DNA from: Polytrichum commune
Taxonomy: Eukaryota > Streptophyta > Polytrichopsida > Polytrichales > Polytrichaceae
Direction: 5' to 3'
NCBI GenBank assembly: GCA_950295325.1
Contig: OX485806.1
Location: forward strand, 21,204,001 to 21,268,000
Length of the DNA: 64,000 bases
This document shows, one piece after another, positions 11,283 through 23,799 of this stretch. Each line of letters starts with the position of its first letter. The first letter of the stretch is position 1. The notes under the pieces are model-generated. The model had not been told where the DNA came from. It did no database searches and saw only the letters and a list, made by a program, of their open reading frames with translations. The translations under genes were made by a program, and so were the position numbers.

Positions 11283-11640
11283 CTTTCCATTAACCCTGTG
11301 AACCCAAATTGATGCCCACATTGGTTGTTAACACTTGTAAAACATTACAAGTGTTGTTTTGGTGATTTATGATTATTCACAAAAATATAAAAAAAATGAA
11401 GCTTGAAGAAAGCTTAGTTTGAAGTATTAGGCTTTTGTAGAGTGAATTTAAGTAGGAGAAGGACAAACCTTGGTAAAGTGTGGTAGGTAGAAAACCAAGG
11501 TTAGTTAAATGTTTGAATTAGGATCCTTGTTGATCATTTGAGGGAGGAAGACTTAGGAGATAGGATTAGAGCCTACAAAGTAAGATGAGATCTCGAGGGC
11601 TTATCGTGAGCCTTGAGGGTGCTCACCCCCTCAAACTCAC

Positions 11641-11647
11641 TATATAA
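11641..11647 (+). promoter_or_regulatory. TATA box of LTR-like copy B
   Basis: TATATAA followed by a pyrimidine-rich tract, a usual plant core-promoter arrangement. In copy A the CT-rich tract is kept but the TATA box is missing. Confidence 0.45.
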
Positions 11648-12031
11648 TCCCTCATTCTTCCCTCACTCATCCTCTCTTCCCTTCGTGCTCCAAGGCACCC
11701 CACGTGTTATAAGTGTGGGTGTGTTGGAAGCAAGATTGGAGCACATGTGTGTGTTTAGTTTTTAGTTGGAGAGTCAAGGCTAGTTGGCCTTGAAGAGGGC
11801 TTGACAACTTGTTAGAATTAGTTTTGGTGTGAATAATTTTAAGATATTTTATGGCTTCAAATTGTAGTATTTGAGTTCATATTTCTTGGGTATTTCTTGA
11901 GTAGTCTAGGTTGTAAGGGGCATAACTTCCGAGCAGAAGAAGATACTTCGTCGAAATTTGGAGGGTTAGTAAAAAACTTGTTTATATGAACATGGTCAAA
12001 ATCTGAGGATGTTTGGAGTACTGGAGCAGCA

Positions 12032-12700
12032 GTTATGGCATTCTGAACTTTGCCTACATGTTCAAGCTGAAATGGGCATAACTCCTGGACAGAGGCTTAG
12101 AAACGCATGAAATTTTGAGGGATGCTTTGTTCTTAGGTTTCCTAGTTGTGGTACAAATTTCAAGTCATTCCGAATAGATGAGAAGGAGATATATCATTCT
12201 GAAGTGTTTTCAAGAGTTGCAGACTAAAAAGGCCATAACGTTTTGGAAAAAAATGAAAATAGTTTAAAATTTCAGGGGATCATAAACAATTAGTTTTTGT
12301 GATTTCTTTTAAAATTTGAAGTTCTTTGGAGCCTGTGAGAGGAAGTTATGACATTCTGAACTTTGCCTACATTTTCAAGCTGAAATGGGCATAACTCCTG
12401 GAAAAAGGCTTGGAAATGCATGAAATTTTGAGGGATGCTTTGTTCTTAGGTTTCCTAGTTGTGGTACAAATTTCAAGTCATTCCGAATAGATCAGAAGGA
12501 GATATATCATTCTGAAGTGCTTTGAAGAGTTGCAGACTAAAAAGGCCATAACGTTTTGGCAGAAAATGAAAATAGTTTGAAATTTCAGGGGGTCATAAAC
12601 AATTAGTTTTTGTGATTGCTCCCAAAATTTGAAGTTCTTTGGAGCCTGTGAGAGGAAGTTATGACATTCTGAAATCTGGGTAGACTGACACACTAAAATA
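12032..12700. repeat. tandem repeat, units of about 310-315 bp
   Basis: Units begin at 12032 and 12347 with 'gttatg.cattctgaactttg'. A third partial start lies at 12657. Each unit contains smaller related motifs built on 'cataac(t/g)..tgg.cagaaa' and 'gaaatttt', so it looks like an older repeat of about 100 bp amplified at a higher order. Confidence 0.8.
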
Positions 12701-12972
12701 GTCATAACTGTCGGACAGAAAATGGGATAGGCTCACAAATTGGTGAGATGTTTTTTGTTTTGTCTCCCTAGTTACAGATAAAATTTCAGGACATTCCGAG
12801 AAGTAATGGGAAAATTACACTATTAGCTAGTAAAGTGTAGGGGAACAAAGGAAGTTTGCTTGGTTCCATTAGGGATAACCATTAGTTCATTAAACCAATA
12901 TAGTGGTTGAAGCGTGAGGAGAAACTACAATAAGTGACAAGTATTTATCAATATTTAAAACTTGTGTAATTC

Positions 12973-13140
12973 ATGGAATCAATAAGCGAGAACTCATGTA
13001 GTAGTGTGGAGTCGACGGCAAGGACTCGCTTCACAAGAGGGATATCTTTGAAGGCATGCGTGGCCAAAGCGGCCGGGTGGACTTTAGAGAAGTACAAGGA
13101 TGTGACATTACCCGAGACTAAGGAGTGTAAGAAGACATAG
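12973..13140 (+). CDS. conserved small ORF in LTR-like copy B (55 aa)
   Basis: ATG at 12973, TAG ending at 13140. The ORF starts MESISENS and contains RGISLKACVAKAAGWTLEK (residues about 23-41), then a charged tail ending KECKKT. It is the counterpart of the ORF at 3004-3192. The reading frame, start and core peptide are kept while third codon positions have diverged. The N-terminal part differs in length between the copies. The family is unknown to me. Confidence 0.5.
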   Translation: MESISENSCSSVESTARTRFTRGISLKACVAKAAGWTLEKYKDVTLPETKECKKT

Positions 13141-13291
13141 TATAGACTTGGCTAAGTTGTTTATATTCCAACGATAGATTAGAATCATACATTGTGTTAC
13201 AAAGAGAGAAATCTCTACATGTCATTATAAACTTCTCCATTCGGGCTAGGACGAAATTGAAGGGTGGAGGCTTTTTGGTGACAAACCCCTA

Positions 13292-13950
13292 AAGGACCGT
13301 AAGGCCCCAGGGGGCTTCTGATTGTAGAAAAATGCAAATTGGATGAGATTGTTCCAAAAAAACCCAAATTTGCGGGGAGAGGACCCTGGTTGTTTTTGCG
13401 AGATGGATCCAATGGTCTTTTCCGATCAAAAAATGATGAAGGATTGGATTTTTGGCGAATTCTTTGAGTTTTCAATTTTTGGGCCCAATCTCATAGCTTG
13501 GAGACTTCAGAGTCCCATATTTTTTTTTCCACATCTCAAAATTTGACGAAAAAAATTCCATATGAGGGTCATAATGTTCTTTACATGTGGTAAAAATTTT
13601 AGATGTTTTGGAGCACTTCTAAGGACCGTAAGGCCCACAGGGGCTTTTGATTGTAGAAAAGTGCAAATTGGATGAGATTGTTCCAAAGAAGCCCAAATTT
13701 GCAAGGAGAGGACCCTGACTGTTTTTGCGAGATGGATCCAATGGTTTTTTCCGATCAGAAAATGATGAAGGATTGGATTTTGGGCGAATTCTTTGAGTTT
13801 TTAGTTTTTGGGCCCAATCTCATTGCTTGGAGACTTCAGAGTCTCATATCTTTTTTTCCGCACCTCAAAATTTGACGAAAAAATTCCACATGAGGGTCAT
13901 AATGTTCTTTACATGTGGTAAAAATTTCAGATGTTTTGGAGCACTTCTAA
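13292..13950. repeat. direct duplication, two 329-bp units
   Basis: 13292-13620 and 13621-about 13950 are near-identical in tandem, both opening AAGGACCGTAAGGCC and ending near 'ttttggagcacttct'. The block is bracketed by a short inverted repeat: AACCCCTAAAGGACC at about 13285 and GGTCCTTTAGGGGTT at about 14191. A related GGACCTTTAGGGGTTAAAG occurs near 18285. Short ORFs inside are shadows of the repeat. Confidence 0.85.
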
Positions 13951-16410
13951 GCAATCTGATTCCAACATAAGTACGAAGTACCTCCTGCCCGAACAATTTC
14001 CATCAATCTTCTCAACGGTGGCAATTTCTCAGAAATTGTGAGATCTTGTCGATCTTTTTTTCATAAACAAGCTATGTAAGTCTTCTTTAGTTTCAACGGT
14101 GCTGATCGTGAAAATTACCCCACACTAATAAGAAATTGAGCTTGCTACAAGAGCTAATCAAGAAAACATGACCTAAGCTAAAACACCCCCGGTCCTTTAG
14201 GGGTTAAGAGCTCTTTAGCTCGTCATGTATCAAAGTCTATTTTGAAAGTTGGTTGAAATTTTTTGGGTCTCCTCTTTCCATCTCTTAAACTTTGAAAAAA
14301 CTTTCGGATCTAAAATGCCGGGCGCTAAAGCATGCCTATCGAGCTCTGTCCGCCCAAGAATCCACCGCCTTTGGCTTACACCTCTGTGCCCAGACTATAA
14401 TTTAGTAGTCCTACCCAAGTTGTTGCCCGCAACTTGCGTCATTGGACGGAACCATGTACGGAGTCAACTCCAATGACGTTAGCTATCCTTCAAGCCACGG
14501 ACCCTCCTTGGACATTAGGAGCATTTCATGTTCTCATATCCTTAGTTCCACATCACATTTGCTAATGTGTTATGCAAATGAGAACCATCAATGTGTTATG
14601 CACCGAAATTTGTGGAATGTGTCATGCACTAGATCTACATCTACAAATGTGTTATGCGACGAAATTAACGAATCTAAACTTGTTAGTGTGCACAATTGTT
14701 TCATACAAATAATGCATATAATCAAGTGGTCTTTCTCTCTAAGCTTGTGATGCCAAGATTTCATACCTCAATGCAAACACCCTCTTGTTTTGTGCCTACA
14801 CTCACATGATTTGTAAGTTGTGTATGAATATTTCTGATCGCACTCAATTCGATCATGTGTTGGTAGTTGATGTAGTGTCAAAAAAATTGTTACGTCTAAT
14901 GATTATGTTGATTCACTACACTCTACTGTTCATATCAGTTTGACCCATGATTAATTTGTACATGTTTGACTGGATCATTGCTTATGAGTCTTCTGAGTAC
15001 CTAATTGGTTAGTTAATCCAATTGGTATAATAACACAAACTTGTTGATCTAATAACATATATCCACATGCACATAACATATTAATTTGTTGAGTTTTGCA
15101 GTTGCATCACAATTGATCAAGCCATGGTTGGAAACACGTTGTAGTTTGCGAATAACACTTAGAATTCTTATTATAAGAGAGTCAACTTCATCGACTTCAA
15201 AACCCAATTCACATTTTCATCCCATTGTTGTTACATAATAATAGTCCTCAATGACCACCTTGTCCATTCTTGTTAAGGTTTGCAGTTGGTTATAGGTTTT
15301 CACAAACTAGAGGCTCTTGGAACAATCATGGGCCTCCTTGAGTTTTGCTTTCTAGATTGTGCCTAAGTTGTTGTACTCTTGTCTTTTTTTTTGATGTAAT
15401 TGTTGAGTTACATTCTAAGGATGAAAAATATCCAATGACTTTCATATTTGAAAGTGAAGTGGAATTTATATGTAATAAAGGCCTATTTAATTCATGATTT
15501 GTATTTGTATATGTAGCGAGGCATTTATCACACTAAATTGAAGAGACTTAGTATAATACATGAGTCCATTTTCTAGCATGCCATTGGTATGTATATATAT
15601 TTGTTTTTTTCTTTATAAACTTTTGGTATATAGGGGTTTAATCTCAAAGTGACCCACGCATGTCATTTAGGTTTCAATGAAGGCGAGTTTGGCTGTACCC
15701 ATGCATATGGATGCACAAAGGGATGAGGGATACGAAATACACACATATATAGTTTCTGAATTTTCTGAATTTTGTAGATATACGAAATTGTTTCCAATGC
15801 AAGCAGAGTTGTAAGCCTACAATAGAGATTATAAGCATCAATTTTTGTTGTATATGTATATCATGCATTTCATTATTTATTGTATCTCCAACATGTGTAC
15901 ACACTCAAAACTATTTCTTACATATAAGTTTGTATGTATATGTAGTTAGGTTTTTGCTATGATTGAAATAACCAAAATCCAGGGTACAGACTCTCAAGAA
16001 AGGCTTTACTAGTGTCTATTACATGCATTTATCAATTTATAGTTCATTAAATAGACAATAGGGTTGCTATCTTCACTCTAAAACATCACTTATCCATCTT
16101 TTACTCTCCTTTCTCTCAAGGTTTCCTCTCATTGTTTCTCATTCAGTGGGGTATGTGTGTCAGTAACTGCAGTATCCATCTCGTCATGAGATTGTAGAAC
16201 AATAGCCTTTGATTATTACAATTGTCTTTGGTAACCATCGGCCAATGCATCTTCAAATCATAACAATTCCTTCATTAATTGGTCAATGTTAATTCCAATA
16301 CAAAACAAATTGTTCATTCATTAATTCCAAGATTTGATCATTACTCATAACTTATGCAACTAACACCGATTATCACAGTCAAGCTATAGTCTTGGTTGCC
16401 CTGCACAACC
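13951..16410. other. intergenic DNA, no gene seen
   Basis: AT-rich with scattered short ORFs. No protein similarity or strong repeat was recognised. Confidence 0.5.
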
Positions 16411-16412
16411 TG

Positions 16413-16438
16413 CAACAACAACAACAACAACAACAACC
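16413..16438. repeat. (CAA)n microsatellite
   Basis: Eight to nine CAA triplets. Confidence 0.9.
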
Positions 16439-16439
16439 A

Positions 16440-18690
16440 GGGTAACACACACAAGACAATAGTTGATTTGGTTAGCTTGCACTTCATGCTCAAAGATCTC
16501 GTCTCTAGACTATGTAATCATATAAAACTCCTAATTAAGCCTAGGACAACTTGTGTCTAAATCTCCTTTATAATCCAAAGTTCATCCTATCTTAAGTTCA
16601 TTTAATTCCTCTTAACTCTTCAAATTCCACCGCTAATCAATTGATTAGAAGTGATTTCTCATCACTTCAGTTGATCGGGGGTTCCCTCATTAAACTCACT
16701 CTTCAAATGATACTCCTATCAGCCTATAGTGTTTACTTCAATTATAATCACACTCAACTAGTCAATTGACTCATTCTATTCTCACTATCTCCCATAGGCT
16801 AACAATGGTCCATTGTTTAACACGCTTAGTCCTTCGACTTCATCTCACTGCCCATTACATGCCTCAACCATCATTAATAATTTAACTCTTGACCTAACCC
16901 TAGGCTTTTCATCTCCTTTCCCAGGGTTTGCCTCTCTCATAACTTATCTCTTCAAACTCTTTCTCTTATCACTCTTGATTCACCCTCTCACAGGGAGGCA
17001 ATAGCTTCTCCGAACTGCAGACTTGAACCAAATTTTGACTCAAACACCCAAGCCTCGATCGTTCAAGAGCTCCGCTCATCGTGACTCTTGCCTATAGTCT
17101 CATTTGCTTCACTTTGAAGTAGTTATCTTCTCGTTGTCCTTTCACTCTCTTTATCACCTGCTTCGGCCAAAGATATTACATAAGCTCTCAACTCAAATTT
17201 GTATCAATAACCCATTCATCACTATGGTTCTTTCTCGGACAATGGTTTCATCTTACATTATCATCCTTTTCCCTAGTTAGGACAACCCTCCTTGTTCTTC
17301 CTCTCTCCATTGTTGAACTACAAGGGGGCTTGCCACTTAGATAATTGTTATACAATATTCAATTCTCTGCAACAATAGTTTTGATTCTTGCTTTCACTCG
17401 CTAACCCTTCACAATTCACTTCTTTTTCTCAATTTCAGAGTTTCTCATCTTCTCACAAATTGCTCGCTTCTTTGCCAATATTGACTTCACTCTTATCAAC
17501 TCTCAATTCTTACTCCCACAATTCTCACTCACTCGCCTTCTCTCGCAATCTCAGGCTTCATCAACTGCATTTACAACAACAGAATATGGTTGACCCAACT
17601 TGCAATCCTGCAATCCAAACAAGTAAATGGTTCATCGGAATTTCGGCCATTCAATGCCAACAACAATCATAATCACAATAAACTTAAACAAAGATTGGTA
17701 ATCCTGCAATCACTGTGGCAATTACTCAGTTCTCGTAAGATAGTTTAACAATTGTCCTCGCACAATTTGTGTCAAGGGAAACAAAACTATCAGTTTCACA
17801 ATGTGCTAAAAATTTATCTTAGAAATGTGTGCCCTCTTAGCTTGGCCGGGAAGACGATAGTTGTTGTAACCAACTATGGGCACCTGAGCCCACGCCTATT
17901 GTTGTAACTACCTGCCTAGCCTATGGTTTAATTATTTTCATCTACTAGGATGGTAACTCATTCATCTTTCACTATCTGCTCATAGTTAAACTATTTGGTC
18001 AAAAATTTGGCTCAAAGTATATCATTTCTTTTGTGACCTAAAACTTTATGTATGGGGGTACGGGAAACTTTAATTTGAAGGTTAAGGTGTAGAGGTTAGG
18101 GTTTAGGATAAATGCGTGTGTTTTGATTTCAACTAGTATTTGTGCACCCCTTGGGGCAATCAATGTATGGATTAATTTTAGGTGGGTCACTTTTCTTATT
18201 GAAAGACCAAAATAGAAATAAGTAACCTTAAACGCTTTCGATCGTATGACGTCTTGAGGCCCATAATGGGCAACCTCGTGGACCTTTAGGGGTTAAAGTG
18301 GTTCGCATACATCTAAAGTTTGTAGTTAGGGCGGGGGGTTTGTCCTAACGTGGACGTTTGTCCTATATTGGCATTCTAGATGAATGCACGTGATTGCATA
18401 GAAGACACTAGGTTCACACAATCTTAGGGCACAAGAATCCAACGAATCAAGGGCTGCGCCATTGCTCCAAAAAGACGCTTCATCATCCATATGCATTGAG
18501 GCTTACTACTGTCAAATTTTGTCCACTTGAATGCACTTATGAGGTATAAGTTAATGAGCCTACGATGGAGTATCATATTTCTTACAAACTTGCGTCTAGA
18601 ATGTAACACGTGTTTTCATTTTAGGACACGAATCTAGGAGTATTGTACATTACTATTGTCCGTCACGGGGGTAGTAGTAGAGGAAACGTA
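16440..18690. other. pyrimidine-rich intergenic DNA
   Basis: 16600-17600 is rich in C and T on the plus strand and gives Ser/Leu/Pro-rich short ORFs that look like compositional artefacts. 18125-18300 is a relative of the repeat at 10339-10520. No gene is supported. Confidence 0.5.
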
Positions 18691-18696
18691 CGGGCT

Positions 18697-19083
18697 AAGA
18701 GCATCACCACCCATCCTACAAAATGCAGGGTGGATCATCCTCACAATAAGTTCAAGTCACTCGGTTTGCAAGCCGGGTGACCCACCCATGACTTGTATAT
18801 AAGGTGATAAAACAAGATAGAAACAAAAGCAAGATGAATCTCATTGGCACCTTCGAAATCGGAGAGGAATATGGAGTTTGTCCTTTGTTGTTTAGGGGGC
18901 TCCTTTTTTGTTTTGGGCGCAGAGCTCCGACTTGCAAAATGACCCCAATTTGCAAGCCAACCTCAACTTCCAAGCCGGCCCTACCAACAAATCATCTATT
19001 TTGCAGGATGGGTGGGGCACTTTTGCAAGCCGCCTCTCACAATATAAGTTCAAGTCATCCGTTTTTGAGGATGGGTGCTTAAG
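18697..19083. mobile_element. MITE-like element with imperfect TIRs
   Basis: The left end is AAGAGCATCACCACCCATCC. The right end, read inverted, is CTTAAGCACCCATCCTCAAA. Internal repeats of 'ataagttcaagtca.tc' and 'tgcaggatgggtgg' occur in both halves. Termini of the 'GAGCATC..CACCC' type are common in plant MITEs of the hAT/Harbinger kind. No clean target duplication is visible. Confidence 0.5.
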
Positions 19084-19447
19084 GGATTTGGGCTTACGAT
19101 TTGTGGAGTCTATGTAAACATATCCATAGTGGATGAAGGGGCTCTAGTATTAAAAAAAATCCATTACAAGATCAAAGGTTGGTTCATTTCAATTCAGTAT
19201 CATAAGAGTAAGTTGGGGTCTTTGACTCTACTTTGGAAGTTAAATTATCTTATAATAGTCATTTATAGGTCATCATGTAATTCACTACATTTTCACCTTC
19301 ATCATGGATGAGTTTATTTAGACATCACATATTCCTAGATTGTGGGTGTCCGCATAAACTCGTCCATGGGGATGGTGAAAATGAAATGGTTGGATTGGTA
19401 TACATGTGAATGCATGGGTATTAGTAATCAACATCAAGGTCCGAGAT

Positions 19448-19695
19448 GACCCTGAACTACCGGGTGGTAGTGGAGAGGTGCCCATTTCCAACTGGAGTGG
19501 TTGGTAGTTCAATTCCCGTTGTGAAATCTTTTTCCTAGCTAATGAAAGAAAACAACAAAAAAAACTAGCTAGGTAGATAGGAAGCCAAGAGCCCACTCAC
19601 TGCAAGGTAAGCAATAATCCCCACCTTACACCAAGAGGATTCTTGAGCAGGGTAGGGCGAACATGCTCAAATTCACGTTGGATTATCGACATTGG
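19448..19695 (+). mobile_element. SINE-like copy 1 (tRNA-derived)
   Basis: It has a box A-like TGGTAGTGGAGAGG near 19465, then 'gtgcccatttccaactggag' and a box B-like GTAGTTCAATTCCCG near 19504, as in RNA polymerase III promoters. The body contains 'caccaagaggattcttgagc' and ends near 'gacattggtt' with an AT-rich tail. It matches a second copy at about 41030-41225, separated by 21 kb. Confidence 0.7.
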
Positions 19696-19699
19696 TTAT

Positions 19700-20715
19700 T
19701 TAATTATTTAATTAATCAACATCAATAATCATATCAAAAAACCTATATGTGGGTATCAAAATTGTAATACTAGTAAAAATATTTGATATTTGGTGAGTCA
19801 TGTCAAGGTTAGAGAATATGTGTATACCCGAGTTATTATTTGGTTCACTACCATTCTAGACCATACTGCTACTAGCCCAATGATGTTTTCTAGGTATGAA
19901 GGTTCTTGCATGGGATTGAAAACATAAAAAATACACCGTCAAATACCCATACCCTAGTGGGAACAAAGAAATATTAAATCTCAATACATGATCCCATATG
20001 GTATAAGAAAAGGCAATACTGGTTCAATAACTCCATTAAATATTGTATCCAAGTATCATATGGTATTTTACATCACTTGTGGTTACTTTTTTGACAACGC
20101 TTCTTATGAATATGTTGACAAATATTGTTATGAATGATTGAAATTGGGATGAAACCCATCCCAATTATTGAAACAAAAGGTCAGTATATTCTACACTCAA
20201 CCTGATCCGAACATTCTTGAATGAAATATTGAGATGGATGATTGAAATTTGGATCAAAGAATCACTCAATAAGTGACAGTAATTGCAATACTGTAAATCT
20301 ACATTGCCTAAAATGTTTTTCAAGGGATGACAAATAATGTTAGGTTGATATCTAGTGTTGGTAACAATAGACGAGGGGTTTGCAATTGGTATTGAGCAAG
20401 ACAATTAGAATTGGTGACACTAGATAAAATATATAGTGTAGTGTCTAGATAATCTTTGCATCCATGACAAGGTGAAAATGCAACACACAAGTCTATAGCT
20501 TCTATATGGTCACTTACAAAAATGGAAATGGAAATGACATCAAAATCCCAAAATTAGTCTAGTGGAATGCAACAAGACTAAATTAGCTTTTTATTTGCAG
20601 AGGACTTGCTTTTATTAGAGTCCCTCATCAACAATGGGACTCAAGTTTACATAAACACCACGGACCCCAAGCTAAACTAATGAAGTATATGACCTAGTTA
20701 AACCTATCATGCGAT
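19700..20715. other. intergenic DNA, no gene seen
   Basis: AT-rich; no recognised feature. Confidence 0.5.
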
Positions 20716-20720
20716 GAGTT

Positions 20721-21143
20721 GGCAACACGGGGAGGTCACTCCATTGTCAAGTTGAAAACCACGTGCGAACAAAAAAAAAATCTACTTTTTCTAAGTTGCA
20801 TCAACAAAATGGGTCAAAATTTTATCAAAAAACATTTATGAGTACATATACATGGTATCTATTACATAGTAAAAATTGATAACCAAAATTGATAATTTGT
20901 TTTTTCTAGAAAACATACCGTTTCTAACTATAATGACGCAAAATTGAACTAAAAAAATTACTAGAAAAATGGAGATGACTAAAAATTTCGAAAAAATATA
21001 CAAAAGATATTATCAATGGATATGTATATATAGAAAAATTATCATAATTTTTAAAATTATCTATGGCATATAATATAGGGGTAGCAAACTTTGTTCGCAC
21101 GTGGTTTTCAACTTGACAATGGAGTGACCTCCCCATGGTTGGC
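20721..21143. mobile_element. inverted-repeat element (53-bp arms)
   Basis: 20721-20773 and 21090-21143 are inverted copies (about 95% identical) containing GGGGAGGTCACTCCATTGTC and AACCACGTGCGAACAAA. They enclose about 316 bp of AT-rich DNA without an ORF of its own. This fits a non-autonomous transposon or an inverted duplication. No target duplication was confirmed. Confidence 0.65.
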
Positions 21144-21149
21144 AAGCAA

Positions 21150-23790
21150 GCAACATACATTTGCATGCACTCCCATTCGCAGAGCTGCAACGGACCTCTA
21201 TAGAGTAAAATCTAGTACAAAAAGGGAAACCTATTAAAGATAAGTCTCCTAGAAGCATCATAGCATAAGTAAAAGGTAACAAGGAAGCAAACCCATATGA
21301 TGGGTAATAGATTCTAGACTTGGTCGGTCGGGGAGTCATGGCACTCAAGTAAAGGCATCTAGTAACAAAGTCCAGATGAACTCATCAAAGGGGTTGGATG
21401 GAGCTTAGTTTAGGTACATACCTTCGAGTCGACGCGTAAGATCTCTTTGTTCCCTCCTAGCTATTGTAGAGTTGTGACTATTTTGTAATATCTTATATAG
21501 GTGGCATAGAACCATGATGTGGGTTTAGGATACTCTAGCCCTGTTTTCTAAACTCGTCCAAGTTGTCACCAAGGCCATGATATGACATTGGATTCCACAT
21601 ATCCATATTGATTAATAATGTAGGTGTAGATGTGTGTAATGTGTGGCAAGTCTCTATGACGTATTTTGCGACCAAGTTTTATTTTGATTAATCCATCAAA
21701 TTATTTTGCATGGGCTAATTTTACAGAATGTAGTACAGTATGTTAACATATTGAATTCTATTGCGATGAATATAATTAACTGTATATGTTTATCAAAATA
21801 TATCATTATCTTGATATTGTGGGATTATTTTAAATGACAAAAAAATCATCAAAACAAGAAAATTATATTGGTATTTAGAGGACAGATCATCAATATGTCT
21901 AATATCAAATGAATTTATCATTTAAATTATTTTTTCTTTCATATTTATATAAATAAATTTCATTTCTCAAATACTTATATATTAGAATTTTACCTCATGA
22001 TACGCATCATAATTATATCATTAAATAGTGGTAAAAATCAACCATGACAGATCATGTTACCGTACATCCACATATAAGATGTATTAGAAAATGATAAGTT
22101 TTTTGATAATACCTTATGTATGTATGTATGTATTTATGTAATGTGTGTGTTTGTTTGAAATGAACTAGAATATTTGTTTAGGATATCTTTCATTAGGCGC
22201 ATTTCAATGGTATCTTCATGTTTATTATATGATTTTTAGTGTTTTTGTGAATAAAAAAATTAAGTTCATGGATAATAGTGTTCCTATGTTTAGGAAAAGG
22301 TATGTTTAGGGAAAAAGTTAACAAAAAAATCCATCTTTTCTACTCGTGAGACTAATAAAGATGGTACATTAATTGCATTTAATTTAATTGAGTATCCTAA
22401 TAGTCTTCAATATTAATAATAATAAAAAACAGGTGATTGTGAGTGAGAAGATGAAATCAAGGTTATCTCAAAATAAAAGAGGTGAAAGATATTAGCAAAG
22501 AGTGAGTTCAAGAAGATGCGTAAAATGTTCATCAAAATAAGAGATGTATACTGATGTTAAGAAGAAAGATCATCAAGGTAGTTTTAATGAAGGAAATACT
22601 ACTAAAATAAATGAAGCAAATGGATCTCAAACCAAAAAATAAAGTAAATTTTAAGTAGAAGAAGTGACAAATATGACATCATGAACAAGAGATCAAAATG
22701 TGTTCAAATAAAGAAGAAATGTAATTCTCAATATATAACAAAAGCAAGACAATGTTCAATGGAAAAAATGACTTAACAAAATTAAAATTCTTTTCAAAAA
22801 GAATGATGACAAAAAAATGGGGCACATGGAGGTCTACAAATTAAGAAACAAAGACTTTAAAGGAAGAAGAGATGAAAGAAATAAGAAAATCTTCAATGTA
22901 TAAATAAAAATGAAAATAAAGCACTCTTAATGAAAAACAATAGCAAAAAACAAGAAGAACATGAAGACCTTAAAACAAAGAAAAATGATAAAGAAGGGGA
23001 GGAGCAAAGCTTGAGCATGTCAATGACATTGAGGAAGGGAAGGAAAACTAAAATCTAGAAGTACGTTATATGGGATGTGAAGAAGCAAGGATGTGGAGGG
23101 TCCTATGGAAGCAAGTTGGTGAGTTTGCAAAGTCAACAACCAGGGGTCTCAAGGGGCGTATCTTCATAGCACGTATGAGTATACATGAGTGCACAAAAGG
23201 GGTAATAATTTGAACTTTTCCGTGCTACATACACATATGCTACACAAATTATAACTTGTTGTTATGTATACGTATGGAGGACCTCTAGAAGATAAACAAC
23301 ATTTGTACTTGTATGGTACGGTCACTTATTGAGGGTTATTTATTTAGAAGTATGGAGGAGGATGAAAAGTGTGATCATGATCACACATTGATTGACAATT
23401 CTAATGCATAAGGTGGTGACAAGGAAAATTGTAGTGTTGGAGAAGACAATTCAAACATTTGCAAGGGTGTTGTCATAGAGATTTATTTACTATGTGCAAG
23501 TGTGTGGGAGAAATACCTTTAATATTCAACAAGATTATGAGAAGATCCAAAGTCGCAAAGCTCAAGTTTCCAAGTTGAAATAGTTGATATTAACTTGGTT
23601 TTTTTCTTCTAAATAATAGTTTTGGAGGATGTGATTGATGAGGTCCTTGGAGTAAAATGAAACTAGTTGTATGAATTCAAGGTACATACATTCAGAGATA
23701 TTAGGGTTTAGGTCATATTGGATGCTCCAATATGCAAATTATGAAGTCTATGTGTCCTTTTCTGAAGGGGGTCAACCACTTACAAGTGTT
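21150..23790. other. AT-rich intergenic DNA with purine-rich block
   Basis: No gene seen. 22118-22135 is a short (TATG)n repeat. 22430-23060 is strongly A/G-rich on the plus strand ('aagaag', 'gatgaaag' words) and gives Lys/Glu-rich fragments with many stops. Confidence 0.5.
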
Positions 23791-23799
23791 GATAAACAC

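Larger units (their letters stand above)
11283..13140 (+). mobile_element. LTR-like transcription unit, copy B
   Basis: Sister of the 1690-3200 element. It has a TATATAA box at 11641, then a CT-rich leader (11650-11700), then the shared 'gtgggtgtgttgga.gcaagat' segment. A copy-specific tandem array follows, here of about 310-bp units, and then the small ORF at 12973-13140. No target duplication was identified, so the boundaries are approximate. Confidence 0.5.

Noticed and set aside
19440-19520. A functional tRNA gene
   Set aside because: Box A and B-like words are present, but no cloverleaf could be formed; a SINE head fits better.
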